From an uncultured Saprospiraceae bacterium (GTDB lineage Bacteria > Bacteroidota > Bacteroidia > Chitinophagales > Saprospiraceae): a stretch of DNA of 8,635 nucleotides. Location: positions 1 to 8,635 of the forward strand of contig CALGLY010000177.1 of the NCBI GenBank assembly GCA_937959095.1, written 5' to 3'. The position numbers and the translations under genes are program-made. This document shows positions 1-7,007 of this stretch, piece after piece. Within the stretch, counting starts at the first letter, position 1. Each line of letters begins with the position of its first letter. The notes under the pieces were generated by a model. That model was not told the origin of the DNA. It saw nothing but the letters and a program-made list of their open reading frames with translations, and ran no database searches.

Positions 1-326
1 TTTTTAAACTAAACGTTTTTTTTACCAAAATTTAATCATTAAACGCCCTATTTTTTTTTAACATAAAATTATAAAGGCAAAAAGGATTAATTATAATTTG
101 AAAAAATAACATTTAATTAACTGTTTTTAAATAAAAAAGCATCATTTTTATATTTCATAATTCTCAAAATGAAACAATTAAACTTTGTTCATTGTTCTAA
201 AAGTAAAATTCGCTCTGTTTATTTGTCCTACATTCAATTAGATTAGTACTTATGAGCCTCCTCAAAGAGGAAAGAATAATTTTTTGTAAGGTGAGATGTT
301 ATAAGTAGATAATCCATACACAAACA
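1..326. other. AT-rich non-coding leader upstream of the TPR kinase
   Basis: No open frame of useful length on either strand; stops are dense in all frames. The first ~240 bases are extremely AT-rich, with T and A homopolymers (for example a T run near 50-59). A short direct repeat, TTGTTCA/TTGTTCT, lies at about 185-197. The only structured parts I can support are the promoter-like pair at 222-254 and a small hairpin at 257-270 (CCTC, six-base loop, GAGG), which would fall at the start of the kinase transcript if that promoter is real. Any gene to the left must end or begin outside the window. Confidence 0.6.
222..254 (+). promoter_or_regulatory. Candidate Bacteroidota-type promoter for the TPR kinase
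   Basis: TTTG at 222-225 is followed after 21 bases by TACTTATG at 247-254, which matches the Bacteroidota -7 consensus TAnnTTTG at all but one position. Known promoters of this phylum pair a -33 TTG/TTTG with this box at about 17-23 bp, so the spacing fits. Transcription would start near 260, giving a leader of about 65 nt that begins with the hairpin at 257-270. In such AT-rich DNA a chance match is easy, so the call is tentative. Confidence 0.35.
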
Positions 327-2663
327 ATGCAAAAGAATCGTTATTTAATAGTAGTAGCTTGCGTCTTATTTGCATTATTGACTGATAGCTTTGCACATAC
401 ACATCCTATTGATAGTATCAATAGAGTCTTAAATCTGACTTCTGAAGAAAGAATAAAAGTAGACCTCCTCAATGCAATGGGGAAATATTATGCAAAGCGA
501 CAATTTGATAGTGTACAATATTATACTCAAAAAGCACTAAAACTTGCTAAAGCAGTAAATTACCTTGAAGGAGAAATCAGGGTGTATAACTTACAGGCAG
601 AAAGTGCTTTTTCTGTAGGCAAAATCACAGAAGGAAATAAATACTTAGAACAGGCTAGGGTATTAGCCACTACTTCTAATTCTAAGAAAGGAATGGGAGA
701 TAACCTGTATGCCCAGTCTATATTTTTTCAGACTAAGGGGGAATATGCCAAAAGTCTAGAGCTACTCAATAGTGCATTGGTTTTCTATGAAGAAATAAAT
801 GATTTGGATGGACTTTGCTCCATTTATATTGGCATAGGAAAAACACATAGCGATTTGAGACAGTATAAGCGTTCTATTGCTGCATATAAAAAAGCATTGG
901 AGGAAAGCAAGAAACTAAAAAAGCAAGATTACATCGCTAGAATACATAATAATATCGCCAACATTCATCAGTTTCAACAAAATTATACAGAAGGACTAGC
1001 GCATTATCAGCAAGCCTTGGATATTGCAAAACAGATGGATAATAAGTTATTGGCAGGAATCTGCTATAGCAATATGGGGATAATTTATGAAGAGCTAGAA
1101 TACTACGATCAAGCAAAGGAAAACTATGGTATTCTTTTGGAATTAGCAAAACAGATTAATAACGAGTATTATCTTTTTGCTTGCTATGATAATTTTGGAA
1201 ATGTATATCGTAAAGAAAAAAAATATATAGAAGCAGAAGATTATTATAAGCAAGCTTTGGATATTGCTACTAAGTTAGATTCCCCTCCATTGCTTGCCCT
1301 TTGTTTTGATAATATTGGGAATGTAAAACGCCACACGAACAATTATAAAGAAGCTATAGTCCTGCATGAAAAAGCTATTGAAATTTATGAAAAGATAGGA
1401 CAGGAACAAGAATTAGCACATTCAAAAATAGGGTTGGCAGAAAGCTATAAAGGCTTAAACCAGCCACAGAAAGCCCTTGGACATGCTTTAGAAGCTTATC
1501 ATTGGGTAAACCAGCACGAAGAATCAGAAGATATAATTCTGCGAAATGCATCGGAAGTGATTGCTAAACTCTATGAGCAGAATGGTGATTTTGAGCAAGC
1601 CTATATTTTTCATAAAAAATATAAGGCTGCAAATGATAAATTGCAAGATGCTGATATGATTCGAGCGGTGGCAATTCAAAAAACAAAAGAGGACTACGAC
1701 AAAAAAGCAGCGCAGGAAGCAATGACTACTGCCGCAGAAAAAAAGACCCGCAATACGATATTAGGAGTGGTAGGAGCTTGTCTTTTCTTATTATTTACCT
1801 TTGGAATGTATAGTTATTCCACATTGCGTCGCAAAAATAAGGTTATAGAACAGCAACACAAGGAAATATCAGCAAAGCATGAGGAGTTGCAAGTTCAAAC
1901 CTCCGAATTGACACAACTCAATATCACAAAAGATAAATTATTTGCTATTGTAAGCCATGATTTGCGTGGCCCAATTAGCGGTTTGGAAAGTGTGCTAAGC
2001 ATGCTATTATCTAAAGAAATGAGTGAAGAAGATTTTTTAGATATGGCAAGTGATTTAAAGCAAAACACGACCAATGTCCACCAAATGTTAGATAATCTCT
2101 TGCAATGGTCGTATGCTCAAATTCATGATGGTTTATCTACTGCACCAACAATTCTAAGTCCGAAGAAACAGACGGAATCTGTTCTTAATTTTTTAGGGGA
2201 ACTAATTAAAGAAAAGGAACTTAGTGTTCAAAATACGATTTGTCCTGATTTGTTGATCAAGTCAGATTTAAATCATACCAATTTGATTCTTCGCAATTTG
2301 ATTAGCAACGCTATTAAATTCACGAAGAAGAAAGGAGATATAGAAATTGGCGTAGAAAAAACGGGTGATATGGCAGTGTTTTTTGTGAAAGATACAGGCA
2401 TCGGGATGACAGAAGAGCAAATACGATGGCTTTTTATAGATGGCAATCCTAATTCTCGCTGGGGAACAGCTGGTGAAAAAGGAGTTGGTTTGGGGCTTGA
2501 GCTTTGCAAAGAAATGATAACAAAAAATGGAGGAAAAATATGGGCAGAAAGCACTATAGAAAAAGGAAGTACTTTTTTCTTTAGTTTACCCATTACCCCT
2601 CAAGTTCGAGCATCCGAGGTTAGAAACGTACGTTTTTCATTTGCCGATCAGCATCTCGTTTAA
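327..2663 (+). CDS. Membrane-bound TPR-sensor histidine kinase (orphan)
   Basis: Two-component sensor kinase of 778 residues. Residues 1-23 look like a signal peptide. Residues ~40-435 hold about ten tetratricopeptide repeats at ~40-residue spacing (typical units such as YKKALEESKKL and YYKQALDIATKL), followed by a charged helix and one membrane segment at ~477-499, so the TPR domain should be periplasmic. A coiled coil (~503-535) leads into the HisKA domain with the H-box SHDLRGP, where His544 is the predicted phosphorylation site. The HATPase_c domain has the N-box (Asn657, Asn661), G1 box DTGIGM (from Asp689) and G2 box GVGLGL (from Gly719), so it looks catalytically intact. No response regulator is adjacent; its partner must be elsewhere. 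The TPR ligand or partner protein cannot be predicted. Unusual: about 22 residues follow the normal domain end (FFFSLPI), and this tail runs antisense into smpB. The gene is visibly more AT-rich than nadB and the CotH gene. Start: first ATG, directly before the signal peptide; no Shine-Dalgarno. Confidence 0.93.
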   Translation: MQKNRYLIVVACVLFALLTDSFAHTHPIDSINRVLNLTSEERIKVDLLNAMGKYYAKRQFDSVQYYTQKALKLAKAVNYLEGEIRVYNLQAESAFSVGKITEGNKYLEQARVLATTSNSKKGMGDNLYAQSIFFQTKGEYAKSLELLNSALVFYEEINDLDGLCSIYIGIGKTHSDLRQYKRSIAAYKKALEESKKLKKQDYIARIHNNIANIHQFQQNYTEGLAHYQQALDIAKQMDNKLLAGICYSNMGIIYEELEYYDQAKENYGILLELAKQINNEYYLFACYDNFGNVYRKEKKYIEAEDYYKQALDIATKLDSPPLLALCFDNIGNVKRHTNNYKEAIVLHEKAIEIYEKIGQEQELAHSKIGLAESYKGLNQPQKALGHALEAYHWVNQHEESEDIILRNASEVIAKLYEQNGDFEQAYIFHKKYKAANDKLQDADMIRAVAIQKTKEDYDKKAAQEAMTTAAEKKTRNTILGVVGACLFLLFTFGMYSYSTLRRKNKVIEQQHKEISAKHEELQVQTSELTQLNITKDKLFAIVSHDLRGPISGLESVLSMLLSKEMSEEDFLDMASDLKQNTTNVHQMLDNLLQWSYAQIHDGLSTAPTILSPKKQTESVLNFLGELIKEKELSVQNTICPDLLIKSDLNHTNLILRNLISNAIKFTKKKGDIEIGVEKTGDMAVFFVKDTGIGMTEEQIRWLFIDGNPNSRWGTAGEKGVGLGLELCKEMITKNGGKIWAESTIEKGSTFFFSLPITPQVRASEVRNVRFSFADQHLV

Positions 2664-3105
2664 GATCTTTATTTTTTATACTTTGTCGCTTATTGAAGGA
2701 TTTTTTACCCTCCGCGAGCATTACTTCCAGTTTTGCAAACCCTCGATCCGACATGTATAAGCGATAGGGAATAATTGTAAATCCGCGTTCCTTTACTTTC
2801 TTTTCTAGTTTTTTCAGCTCTTGTTTCTTGAGTAATAATTTTCGCGCTCTACGAGGATCATGATTGAATTGGTTGCCAAAATCATATTCTTTTATATACA
2901 AATTCCGGACAAGCAATTCACCTTTGCTGAAATAACAAAAGGAATCATTCAGATTGACTAAACCCGCTCGAATAGACTTGATTTCGGTGCCTTTCAATAC
3001 AATTCCTGCCTCAAATGTGTCTCTGAAAAAATAACCAAAGGCTGCTTTCCTGTTTAGAACTTCTACCTTCTTTTTCTTACCCTTATTCTTCGCTGGTGTC
3101 GCCAT
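2620..3105 (-). CDS. smpB: SsrA-binding protein SmpB (trans-translation)
   Basis: SmpB binds tmRNA (SsrA) and brings it to ribosomes stalled on broken mRNAs, acting in the cytoplasm. The 161 residues match the family length and show its signatures in order: a Lys-rich start, NRKAAFGYFF (18-27), FEAGIVLKGTEIKSIRAG (31-48), the basic HDPRRARKLLLKK stretch (82-94), GFTIIPYRLY (108-117) and the C-terminal AEGKKSFNKRQSIKNKDLKRD (131-151, given here in its conserved order). One deviation: the usual Asp of the DKR motif is Asn138 here. The short basic tail that enters the ribosomal mRNA channel ends in NVRF. The gene is monocistronic here and converges on the TPR kinase, overlapping its last 44 bp, so its final 14 codons are antisense to the kinase C-terminus. 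The ssrA gene is not in the window. Start: ATG at 3105, giving the expected N-terminus. Confidence 0.97.
   Translation of the reverse strand: MATPAKNKGKKKKVEVLNRKAAFGYFFRDTFEAGIVLKGTEIKSIRAGLVNLNDSFCYFSKGELLVRNLYIKEYDFGNQFNHDPRRARKLLLKKQELKKLEKKVKERGFTIIPYRLYMSDRGFAKLEVMLAEGKKSFNKRQSIKNKDLKRDADRQMKNVRF
2624..2635. repeat. 12-bp perfect palindrome inside the kinase/smpB overlap
   Basis: AAACGTACGTTT is its own reverse complement and lies in both coding regions. The two frames are positioned symmetrically about its centre (2629/2630), so the kinase reads AAC-GTA-CGT-TTT and smpB reads AAC-GTA-CGT-TTC: both proteins carry Asn-Val-Arg-Phe. In smpB these are the last four residues. With no loop and no T tract it is not a convincing terminator. 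Confidence 0.85.
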
Positions 3106-3342
3106 CTTCTTTAATTAAAATCGAAATAAAAATGAAAATAAAAAGCATATGTAGCTCGAATATTTCATTTTTAAAATTCATGCTTCTGAATGATAAACTA
3201 CTTCATTCGATATTCAGTTCATTATCAAAGCTTTTTCTTGGGGGCTTTAAGTCATTTGTTATCTAATCCACAATAATAGCTATAAAAATTGTAGTGTTAT
3301 TCTTTTCATGTTCCTATATTCCCTTTTTTCTAAATACAATAC
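3106..3342. other. Divergent spacer between smpB and the BASS transporter
   Basis: 237 bp that must carry the start signals for both smpB (leftward) and the transporter (rightward). There is no convincing gene. A short inverted repeat, GAATGA/TCATTC with a 9-base loop, is seen around 3189-3209, and CTGAAT/ATTCAG arms enclose it. A weak -7-like TATATTCC at 3315-3322 lies 21 bp before the transporter ATG, but it is only a partial match to TAnnTTTG. No operator for a known regulator can be named. Confidence 0.4.
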
Positions 3343-4221
3343 ATGAACCCAATAGATATACTCATTAGCGGGTCGCTCGCGCTCATCATGTTTGGAATAG
3401 GTGCAAGCTTGAAGCCCGAAGATTTTCGGAATGTTTTTCTTTATCCGAAAGCTTTATTGCTTGGCTTGGTCTTGCAGATGCTTTTTTTGCCACTTTTTGT
3501 ATGGGCAATCACGCTTTGTACGGACTTGAATCCTTTTTTCAAAGCAGGCTTGTTTATTGTAGCACTCTGCCCAGGTGGCACGACTTCCAATTTCATTAGC
3601 TATATCGTAAAAGCTGAAGTTGCGCTATCTATCTCTTTGACTACCGTGAATAGCATCTTGATTTTGTTTACGATTCCGTTCTTTACAGGTATTGGACTCA
3701 ATTATTATTTAGAAAATAACCAAGTGATTAGCTTGCCTGTAGGCGAAACCGTGCTACAAGTATTCTTGATTACTTTGCTGCCAGCTATTTTAGGTTTGCT
3801 ATTCAATCATTTCTTTACCAAATTTTCTACTCGCATACAGCAGCCTTTGAAGTATATCAATATTTTACTCTTGGGTTTGGTCTTTAGCATCAAGTTTTTT
3901 GCAGGCGAATCGCAGGGGGGTAGCGGTATCACGACCGAAGAAATTATTGCAATTCTACCTGCTGCATTGGCGGTCAATCTTGGTTCTATGCTCATCAGCT
4001 ATGCCTTCGCTCGATTGATACAACTCGATAATCGACAAGCCGTGACGATAGGGATAGAAGTAGGCTTACAAAATACAACTTTAGCCCTTTTGGTGACGGG
4101 TACATTACTTGCCAATAATGAAATGACCAAACCTGCTTTGGTTTTTGCGCTTTTTAGCTTCTTTACTACACTAGCTTTCGCGTGGATAGCCAAAAGACTT
4201 TATTCACAAGAAATGCTATGA
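3343..4221 (+). CDS. Bile acid:sodium symporter family (BASS/SBF) carrier
   Basis: Inner-membrane carrier of 292 residues, hydrophobic throughout, consistent with the ten-helix BASS fold. Key signatures are CPGGTTSN (76-83) and IEVGLQNTTLAL (from Ile238), the two crossover motifs. Aligning by motif with the Neisseria ASBT homologue, the residues that bind the two sodium ions there all have counterparts: Gln45, Ser82, Asn83, Ser96, Thr100, Glu239 and Gln243. A sodium-coupled symporter is therefore likely. The substrate is not decided by sequence; bacterial members move bile acids, 2-keto acids, pantoate or other organic anions. A loop around residues 125-137 appears longer than in the Neisseria protein, which accounts for the shift in numbering between the two motifs. 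The gene stands alone, divergent from smpB and 446 bp from nadB. Start: ATG at 3343 gives a normal short N-terminus; no Shine-Dalgarno is present. Confidence 0.92.
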   Translation: MNPIDILISGSLALIMFGIGASLKPEDFRNVFLYPKALLLGLVLQMLFLPLFVWAITLCTDLNPFFKAGLFIVALCPGGTTSNFISYIVKAEVALSISLTTVNSILILFTIPFFTGIGLNYYLENNQVISLPVGETVLQVFLITLLPAILGLLFNHFFTKFSTRIQQPLKYINILLLGLVFSIKFFAGESQGGSGITTEEIIAILPAALAVNLGSMLISYAFARLIQLDNRQAVTIGIEVGLQNTTLALLVTGTLLANNEMTKPALVFALFSFFTTLAFAWIAKRLYSQEML

Positions 4222-4247
4222 ATTAAAAACATTCTTTTCCACCCTAT

Positions 4248-4272
4248 CCTGCCCGTTCGCGGAGCAGGCGGG
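4248..4272 (-). repeat. GC-rich REP-like hairpin repeat, copy 1
   Basis: Read on the minus strand it is CCCGCCTGCTCCGC, then GAA, then CGGGCAGG. The same 14-base and 8-base blocks occur at 7008-7034 on the plus strand, with TTGTT as the middle. The outer blocks pair to form an imperfect 8-bp stem (one mismatch, one G-T pair). It stands out strongly from the AT-rich spacer. It lies 26 bp after the transporter stop, so it could affect the 3' end of that mRNA, but there is no T tract after it. Likely a dispersed intergenic repeat. Confidence 0.75.
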
Positions 4273-4298
4273 CTTCGTTCCAAAAATACTCAATATAC

Positions 4299-4318
4299 AC
4301 GGCATATATCCGTTTTTT
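4299..4318 (+). terminator. Weak terminator-like stem followed by T run
   Basis: ACGG, a 7-base loop CATATAT, then CCGT running into six T (4313-4318), about 80 bp after the transporter stop and in the right direction to end its transcript. The stem is only 4 bp, so this is weak; it is listed because it is the only stem-plus-T-tract arrangement downstream of this gene. Confidence 0.25.
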
Positions 4319-4334
4319 GTGCCTTGATAGAGTG

Positions 4335-4350
4335 AAAAATAATTATTTTT
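4335..4350. repeat. AT palindrome with a nearby direct repeat
   Basis: AAAAATAATTATTTTT is a perfect 16-bp palindrome. The 13-base string GAAAAATAATTAT, which includes its left half, occurs at 4334-4346 and again at 4385-4397. It could be a protein-binding site, but in DNA this AT-rich it may be chance. No function is assigned. Confidence 0.35.
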
Positions 4351-4414
4351 TCTTCTATAACATTTTTTGTGAATAAAGTCTAAAGAAAAATAATTATCGT
4401 CTGCTACTTAATTC

Positions 4415-4450
4415 GTTACCTTTTCGCTTCTTTGATAGTCAAAAAGTAAC
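4415..4450. repeat. GTTAC hairpin repeat
   Basis: Left arm GTTACCTTTT (4415-4424) pairs with right arm AAAAAGTAAC (4441-4450), 9 of 10 positions, and a second small stem TTTGA-TAG-TCAAA (4431-4443) partly overlaps the right arm. It ends just before the MITE-like element. Hairpins with GTTACTTT/AAAGTAAC arms occur as dispersed repeats in several bacterial genomes; that this is one of them is inference. Confidence 0.45.
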
Positions 4451-4454
4451 TTAA

Positions 4455-4613
4455 GGGAGTTTGTAGAAAATAATCTACCAGTTGGACAGGATAATTGTCC
4501 GCCTAAAAAACATAAAAAATAGTTCCGTGATGCAGACCATGCAACGATTTTTTAAATTACTTACGCGAAAAATGCTCACTGTCGAACTGGCAGATTATTT
4601 TCTACAAACTCCC
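4455..4613. mobile_element. MITE-like element, 35-bp terminal inverted repeats
   Basis: A 159-bp element begins GGGAGTTTGTAGAAAATAAT and ends with its reverse complement. The inverted repeats are 4455-4489 and 4579-4613, 35 bp with two mismatches (4477 and 4484 against their partners); the first 22 bp are identical. It is flanked by TAA on both sides (4452-4454 and 4614-4616), which fits a 3-bp target duplication. The 89-bp interior has no open frame that could be a transposase, so movement would need one supplied in trans. A TNA-type target and this architecture suggest a relative of IS5-like elements, but no parent element is in the window. It sits 54 bp upstream of nadB, so it must influence or displace that gene's upstream signals. 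Alternative: a palindromic structural RNA or regulatory element rather than a transposon derivative. Confidence 0.75.
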
Positions 4614-4667
4614 TAAGGCAATGTACAAGCATTCCATGCGTTTTTTCTAAATCAAAAACAAAACAAC

Positions 4668-6272
4668 ATGGCAATTAAAACAGATGTGCTTATTATAGGT
4701 GGAGGAGTGGCAGGATTAAGCACCGCCATCAAAACTGCACAAGCATTACCCAATCATAAAATAACTGTGCTTACCAAAACCGAAAAAACCGAAAGTAATA
4801 CGAGTTACGCACAGGGGGGGATTGCGGCAGTTTGGGATTTGGAGACAGACTCTTATAAAAAACACATCGAAGATACGCTAGATGCAGGCGCAGGAATGTG
4901 CGATACGGAAGCCGTAGAGATAGTAGTGAAAGAAGGTCCAATACGTGTGCGAGAACTCATAGAATGGGGCGCGCGCTTTGATAAGGATAAAAGTGAAACC
5001 TACGATTTAGGGCGTGAAGGCGGTCACTCTGAAAATCGCATCTTACACTATAAAGACTTGACAGGTTTCGAGATTCAACGCGCCTTGATAGAACGTGCTA
5101 AACTCGCTCCGAATATCGAGATACTAGAACACTACTTCGCACTCGATCTCATCACGCAGCATCATTTGGGACATAGCATCACGCGGCTTACTCCTAACAT
5201 TAAGTGTTTCGGGACTTATGTGCTGAATAAAGAAACTCAGGAAATAGAAACCTTTCTAGCAAAAATAACCGTGATAGCAGCAGGTGGTGCAGGGCAAATC
5301 TACCGAAGTACTACCAATCCTGTGATTGCTACAGGCGATGGTATTGCCATGTTTTATCGTGCCAAAGGGCATATCGAAAATATGGAATTCGTGCAGTTTC
5401 ATCCGACTTCTTTATACAATCCAGCAGGAGAAAACCCTTCTTTTTTGGTATCGGAAGCCGTGCGCGGGGAAGGTGCAATTTTGAAGACACAAGCAGGGGA
5501 AGAATTCATGCAAAAATATGATGAACGCGGCTCGCTTGCCCCACGAGATATCGTAGCACGCGCTATTGATAATGAAATGAAAATGAGCGGCGATGACTAT
5601 ATGTGCCTCGATTGTCGACATATCGATTTGAAACACTTTAAAGCCCACTTTCCAACGATTTATGACAAATGTAAGAGCATTGGTATCGACCCGATGAAAG
5701 ACCTCATCCCTGTAGTGCCTGCTTGCCATTATGTGTGCGGAGGCATTCGAGTGAATGAACTTGGGCAAAGCTCTATTCAGAATTTGTATGCTTGCGGAGA
5801 AGCCACTTGCACAGGCTTACATGGCGCAAATCGTTTGGCTTCCAATTCCTTACTTGAAGCCTTGGTCTACGGACATCGCATCCATGAAACAATAGCAGAA
5901 ACAATAGATAAGTTAAGTTTTCGGAAAGATATTCCAGATTGGAATGCAGAAGGCACGACCGAGCCTAAAGAGCGGGTACTGATAACGCAAAGTATCAAAG
6001 AGTTAAAGGAAATAATGAGTAGTTATGTGGGTATCGTGCGCTCGGATAAGCGACTGAAACGTGCATTAGATCGCCTCTTCTTACTTTTTCGAGAGACCGA
6101 AGATATTTATAGTTCTTCTAAGGTTTCTCCACAACTTTGCGAACTACGCAACCTGATAACGATTGCCTATTTGGTGTCGCGTTCTGCATCTATGCGCCGC
6201 GAAAGTAGAGGGTTACATTATACTACCGACTATCCAAAACGTAAGGAATATATCGAATATTCGATTTTATAG
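4668..6272 (+). CDS. nadB: L-aspartate oxidase NadB
   Basis: Flavoenzyme that oxidises L-aspartate to iminoaspartate, the first step of de novo NAD synthesis; the product is passed to quinolinate synthase NadA in the cytoplasm. The 534 residues match the family. The FAD-binding N-terminus has LIIGGGVAGLSTA, followed by SYAQGGIAAV, GREGGHSENRILHY, FVQFHPTSLY, EAVRGEGA, PRDIVARAI, HYVCGGI and GANRLASNSLLEAL, with a C-terminal helical domain containing MRRESRGLHYTTDYP. Counterparts of the E. coli catalytic residues are present: His245, Arg293, His354, Arg389 and probably Glu117. These motifs separate NadB from succinate dehydrogenase and fumarate reductase flavoproteins, as does the absence of partner subunits. 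nadA and nadC are not adjacent, so it is probably a single-gene unit. Upstream lies a repeat cluster with a MITE-like element ending 54 bp before the ATG; I find no clear promoter box in the remaining spacer. Start: ATG six residues before the FAD motif, as usual. Confidence 0.97.
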   Translation: MAIKTDVLIIGGGVAGLSTAIKTAQALPNHKITVLTKTEKTESNTSYAQGGIAAVWDLETDSYKKHIEDTLDAGAGMCDTEAVEIVVKEGPIRVRELIEWGARFDKDKSETYDLGREGGHSENRILHYKDLTGFEIQRALIERAKLAPNIEILEHYFALDLITQHHLGHSITRLTPNIKCFGTYVLNKETQEIETFLAKITVIAAGGAGQIYRSTTNPVIATGDGIAMFYRAKGHIENMEFVQFHPTSLYNPAGENPSFLVSEAVRGEGAILKTQAGEEFMQKYDERGSLAPRDIVARAIDNEMKMSGDDYMCLDCRHIDLKHFKAHFPTIYDKCKSIGIDPMKDLIPVVPACHYVCGGIRVNELGQSSIQNLYACGEATCTGLHGANRLASNSLLEALVYGHRIHETIAETIDKLSFRKDIPDWNAEGTTEPKERVLITQSIKELKEIMSSYVGIVRSDKRLKRALDRLFLLFRETEDIYSSSKVSPQLCELRNLITIAYLVSRSASMRRESRGLHYTTDYPKRKEYIEYSIL

Positions 6273-6318
6273 ATTGTAGCTGATGTACTATTTATTTTGC
6301 GAATTGCCTAAAGTTTAA

Positions 6319-6910
6319 AAATTAGCAATACAAAACCCTTCGAAAAAAAGGAAGCAAATCCGTCAAATATCTAATAAGCAAGTCGTAGAAAACTATAAAC
6401 GCGACAATAATTTAATACGGAAAGGGCAACGCATCGGCAATATCATGACCAATGATATTGGAGAGAATAGCCAAATTCGGAATCTGCAAGAAGATAGCGA
6501 TTTTCTATCCCAAATATTTTACAAACCTGAATTTCCTGTCTACCTCTTTGAAAAAAAAAGGGCGTTTATTGCTCTTCAATCATCCAGAGAAAAAGCTAGA
6601 AATCTACCATCAGCAACAACTCCAACATACTGCTAACTTAGATTATGTAGAAGATAAAACCTGGATAAAACAACTTCTCTACGATGCATCGCAACAAACG
6701 ATTTATGGACTTTTTTCCACTAGAGATGGAACACGAATCAAAATAATAGATGCCATCACAGGACTTGCAACAAGTATAGGAGAAGTAGAGATTGCTACTT
6801 ATCAAATTGAAAAAGCAATCATACACAATCAACATCTTTACTACCTACAATCGGAACGCCTAAATGGGCAAAATAAAGGATTGATGAAGTGGAAGCTTGC
6901 TGTTCCTTGA
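6319..6910 (+). pseudogene. Decayed gene remnant, frameshifted at an A9 run
   Basis: Two overlapping frames join into one protein-like sequence. From 6319 one frame is open (no ATG until 6445) and gives text ending SQIFYKPEFPVYLFEK. At the run of nine A (6551-6559) it slips into nonsense and stops at 6634-6636, while the frame one base to the right continues as KGRLLLFNHPEKKLEIYHQ and stays open to the TGA at 6908-6910. Removing one A gives an uninterrupted reading, VYLFEKKGRLLLFNHP. The 5' end is missing: a stop sits at 6316-6318 and no start is available. The C-terminal part, with WIKQLLYDASQQTIYGLF and alternating strand-like segments, resembles the last blades of six-bladed beta-propeller lipoproteins common in Bacteroidota; that is inference from pattern, not a match. 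The 46-bp gap from nadB contains nothing else. Alternatives: a sequencing error in the homopolymer, or a short protein from the ATG at 6452, which I consider unlikely. Confidence 0.65.
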
Positions 6911-7007
6911 TTTTTTAAATTTGATAGGTGAAAAAATCTATTGAAACAGCACTTCAAAAGGAAAAAAGAGTAGCTTGAGTTTGTCTAATTTATTTCAAGT
7001 AAGGAAA

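Noticed and set aside
2273..2593. 106-residue minus-strand ORF after smpB
   Set aside because: Antisense to the kinase ATP-binding domain; Ser/Pro/Phe-rich shadow without recognisable domains.
3343..4221. ACR3-type arsenite exporter
   Set aside because: The protein shares the fold but has the BASS signatures and sodium-site residues, and no ars genes are nearby.
5412..5768. 118-residue ORF on the minus strand
   Set aside because: Lies wholly antisense to highly conserved nadB codons; the translation has no recognisable features.
4668..6272. Succinate dehydrogenase or fumarate reductase flavoprotein subunit
   Set aside because: Length, GANRLASNSLLEAL context, C-terminal sequence and the lack of iron-sulfur and membrane subunit genes fit NadB.
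6551..6560. Programmed -1 ribosomal frameshift at the A run
   Set aside because: The needed frame is +1 (or -2); a -1 slip reaches TAG within 14 codons.
6445..6636. A separate 63-residue ORF (and a 152-residue ORF from 6452) as two independent genes
   Set aside because: They overlap in different frames, and the sequence sense switches from one to the other exactly at the A9 run, which is better explained as one frameshifted gene.
6909..6938. GATTTTTT/AAAAAATC inverted repeat with 14-base loop at the end of the decayed gene, as a terminator
   Set aside because: The stem is almost all A-T pairs with no T tract after it; likely chance in AT-rich DNA.
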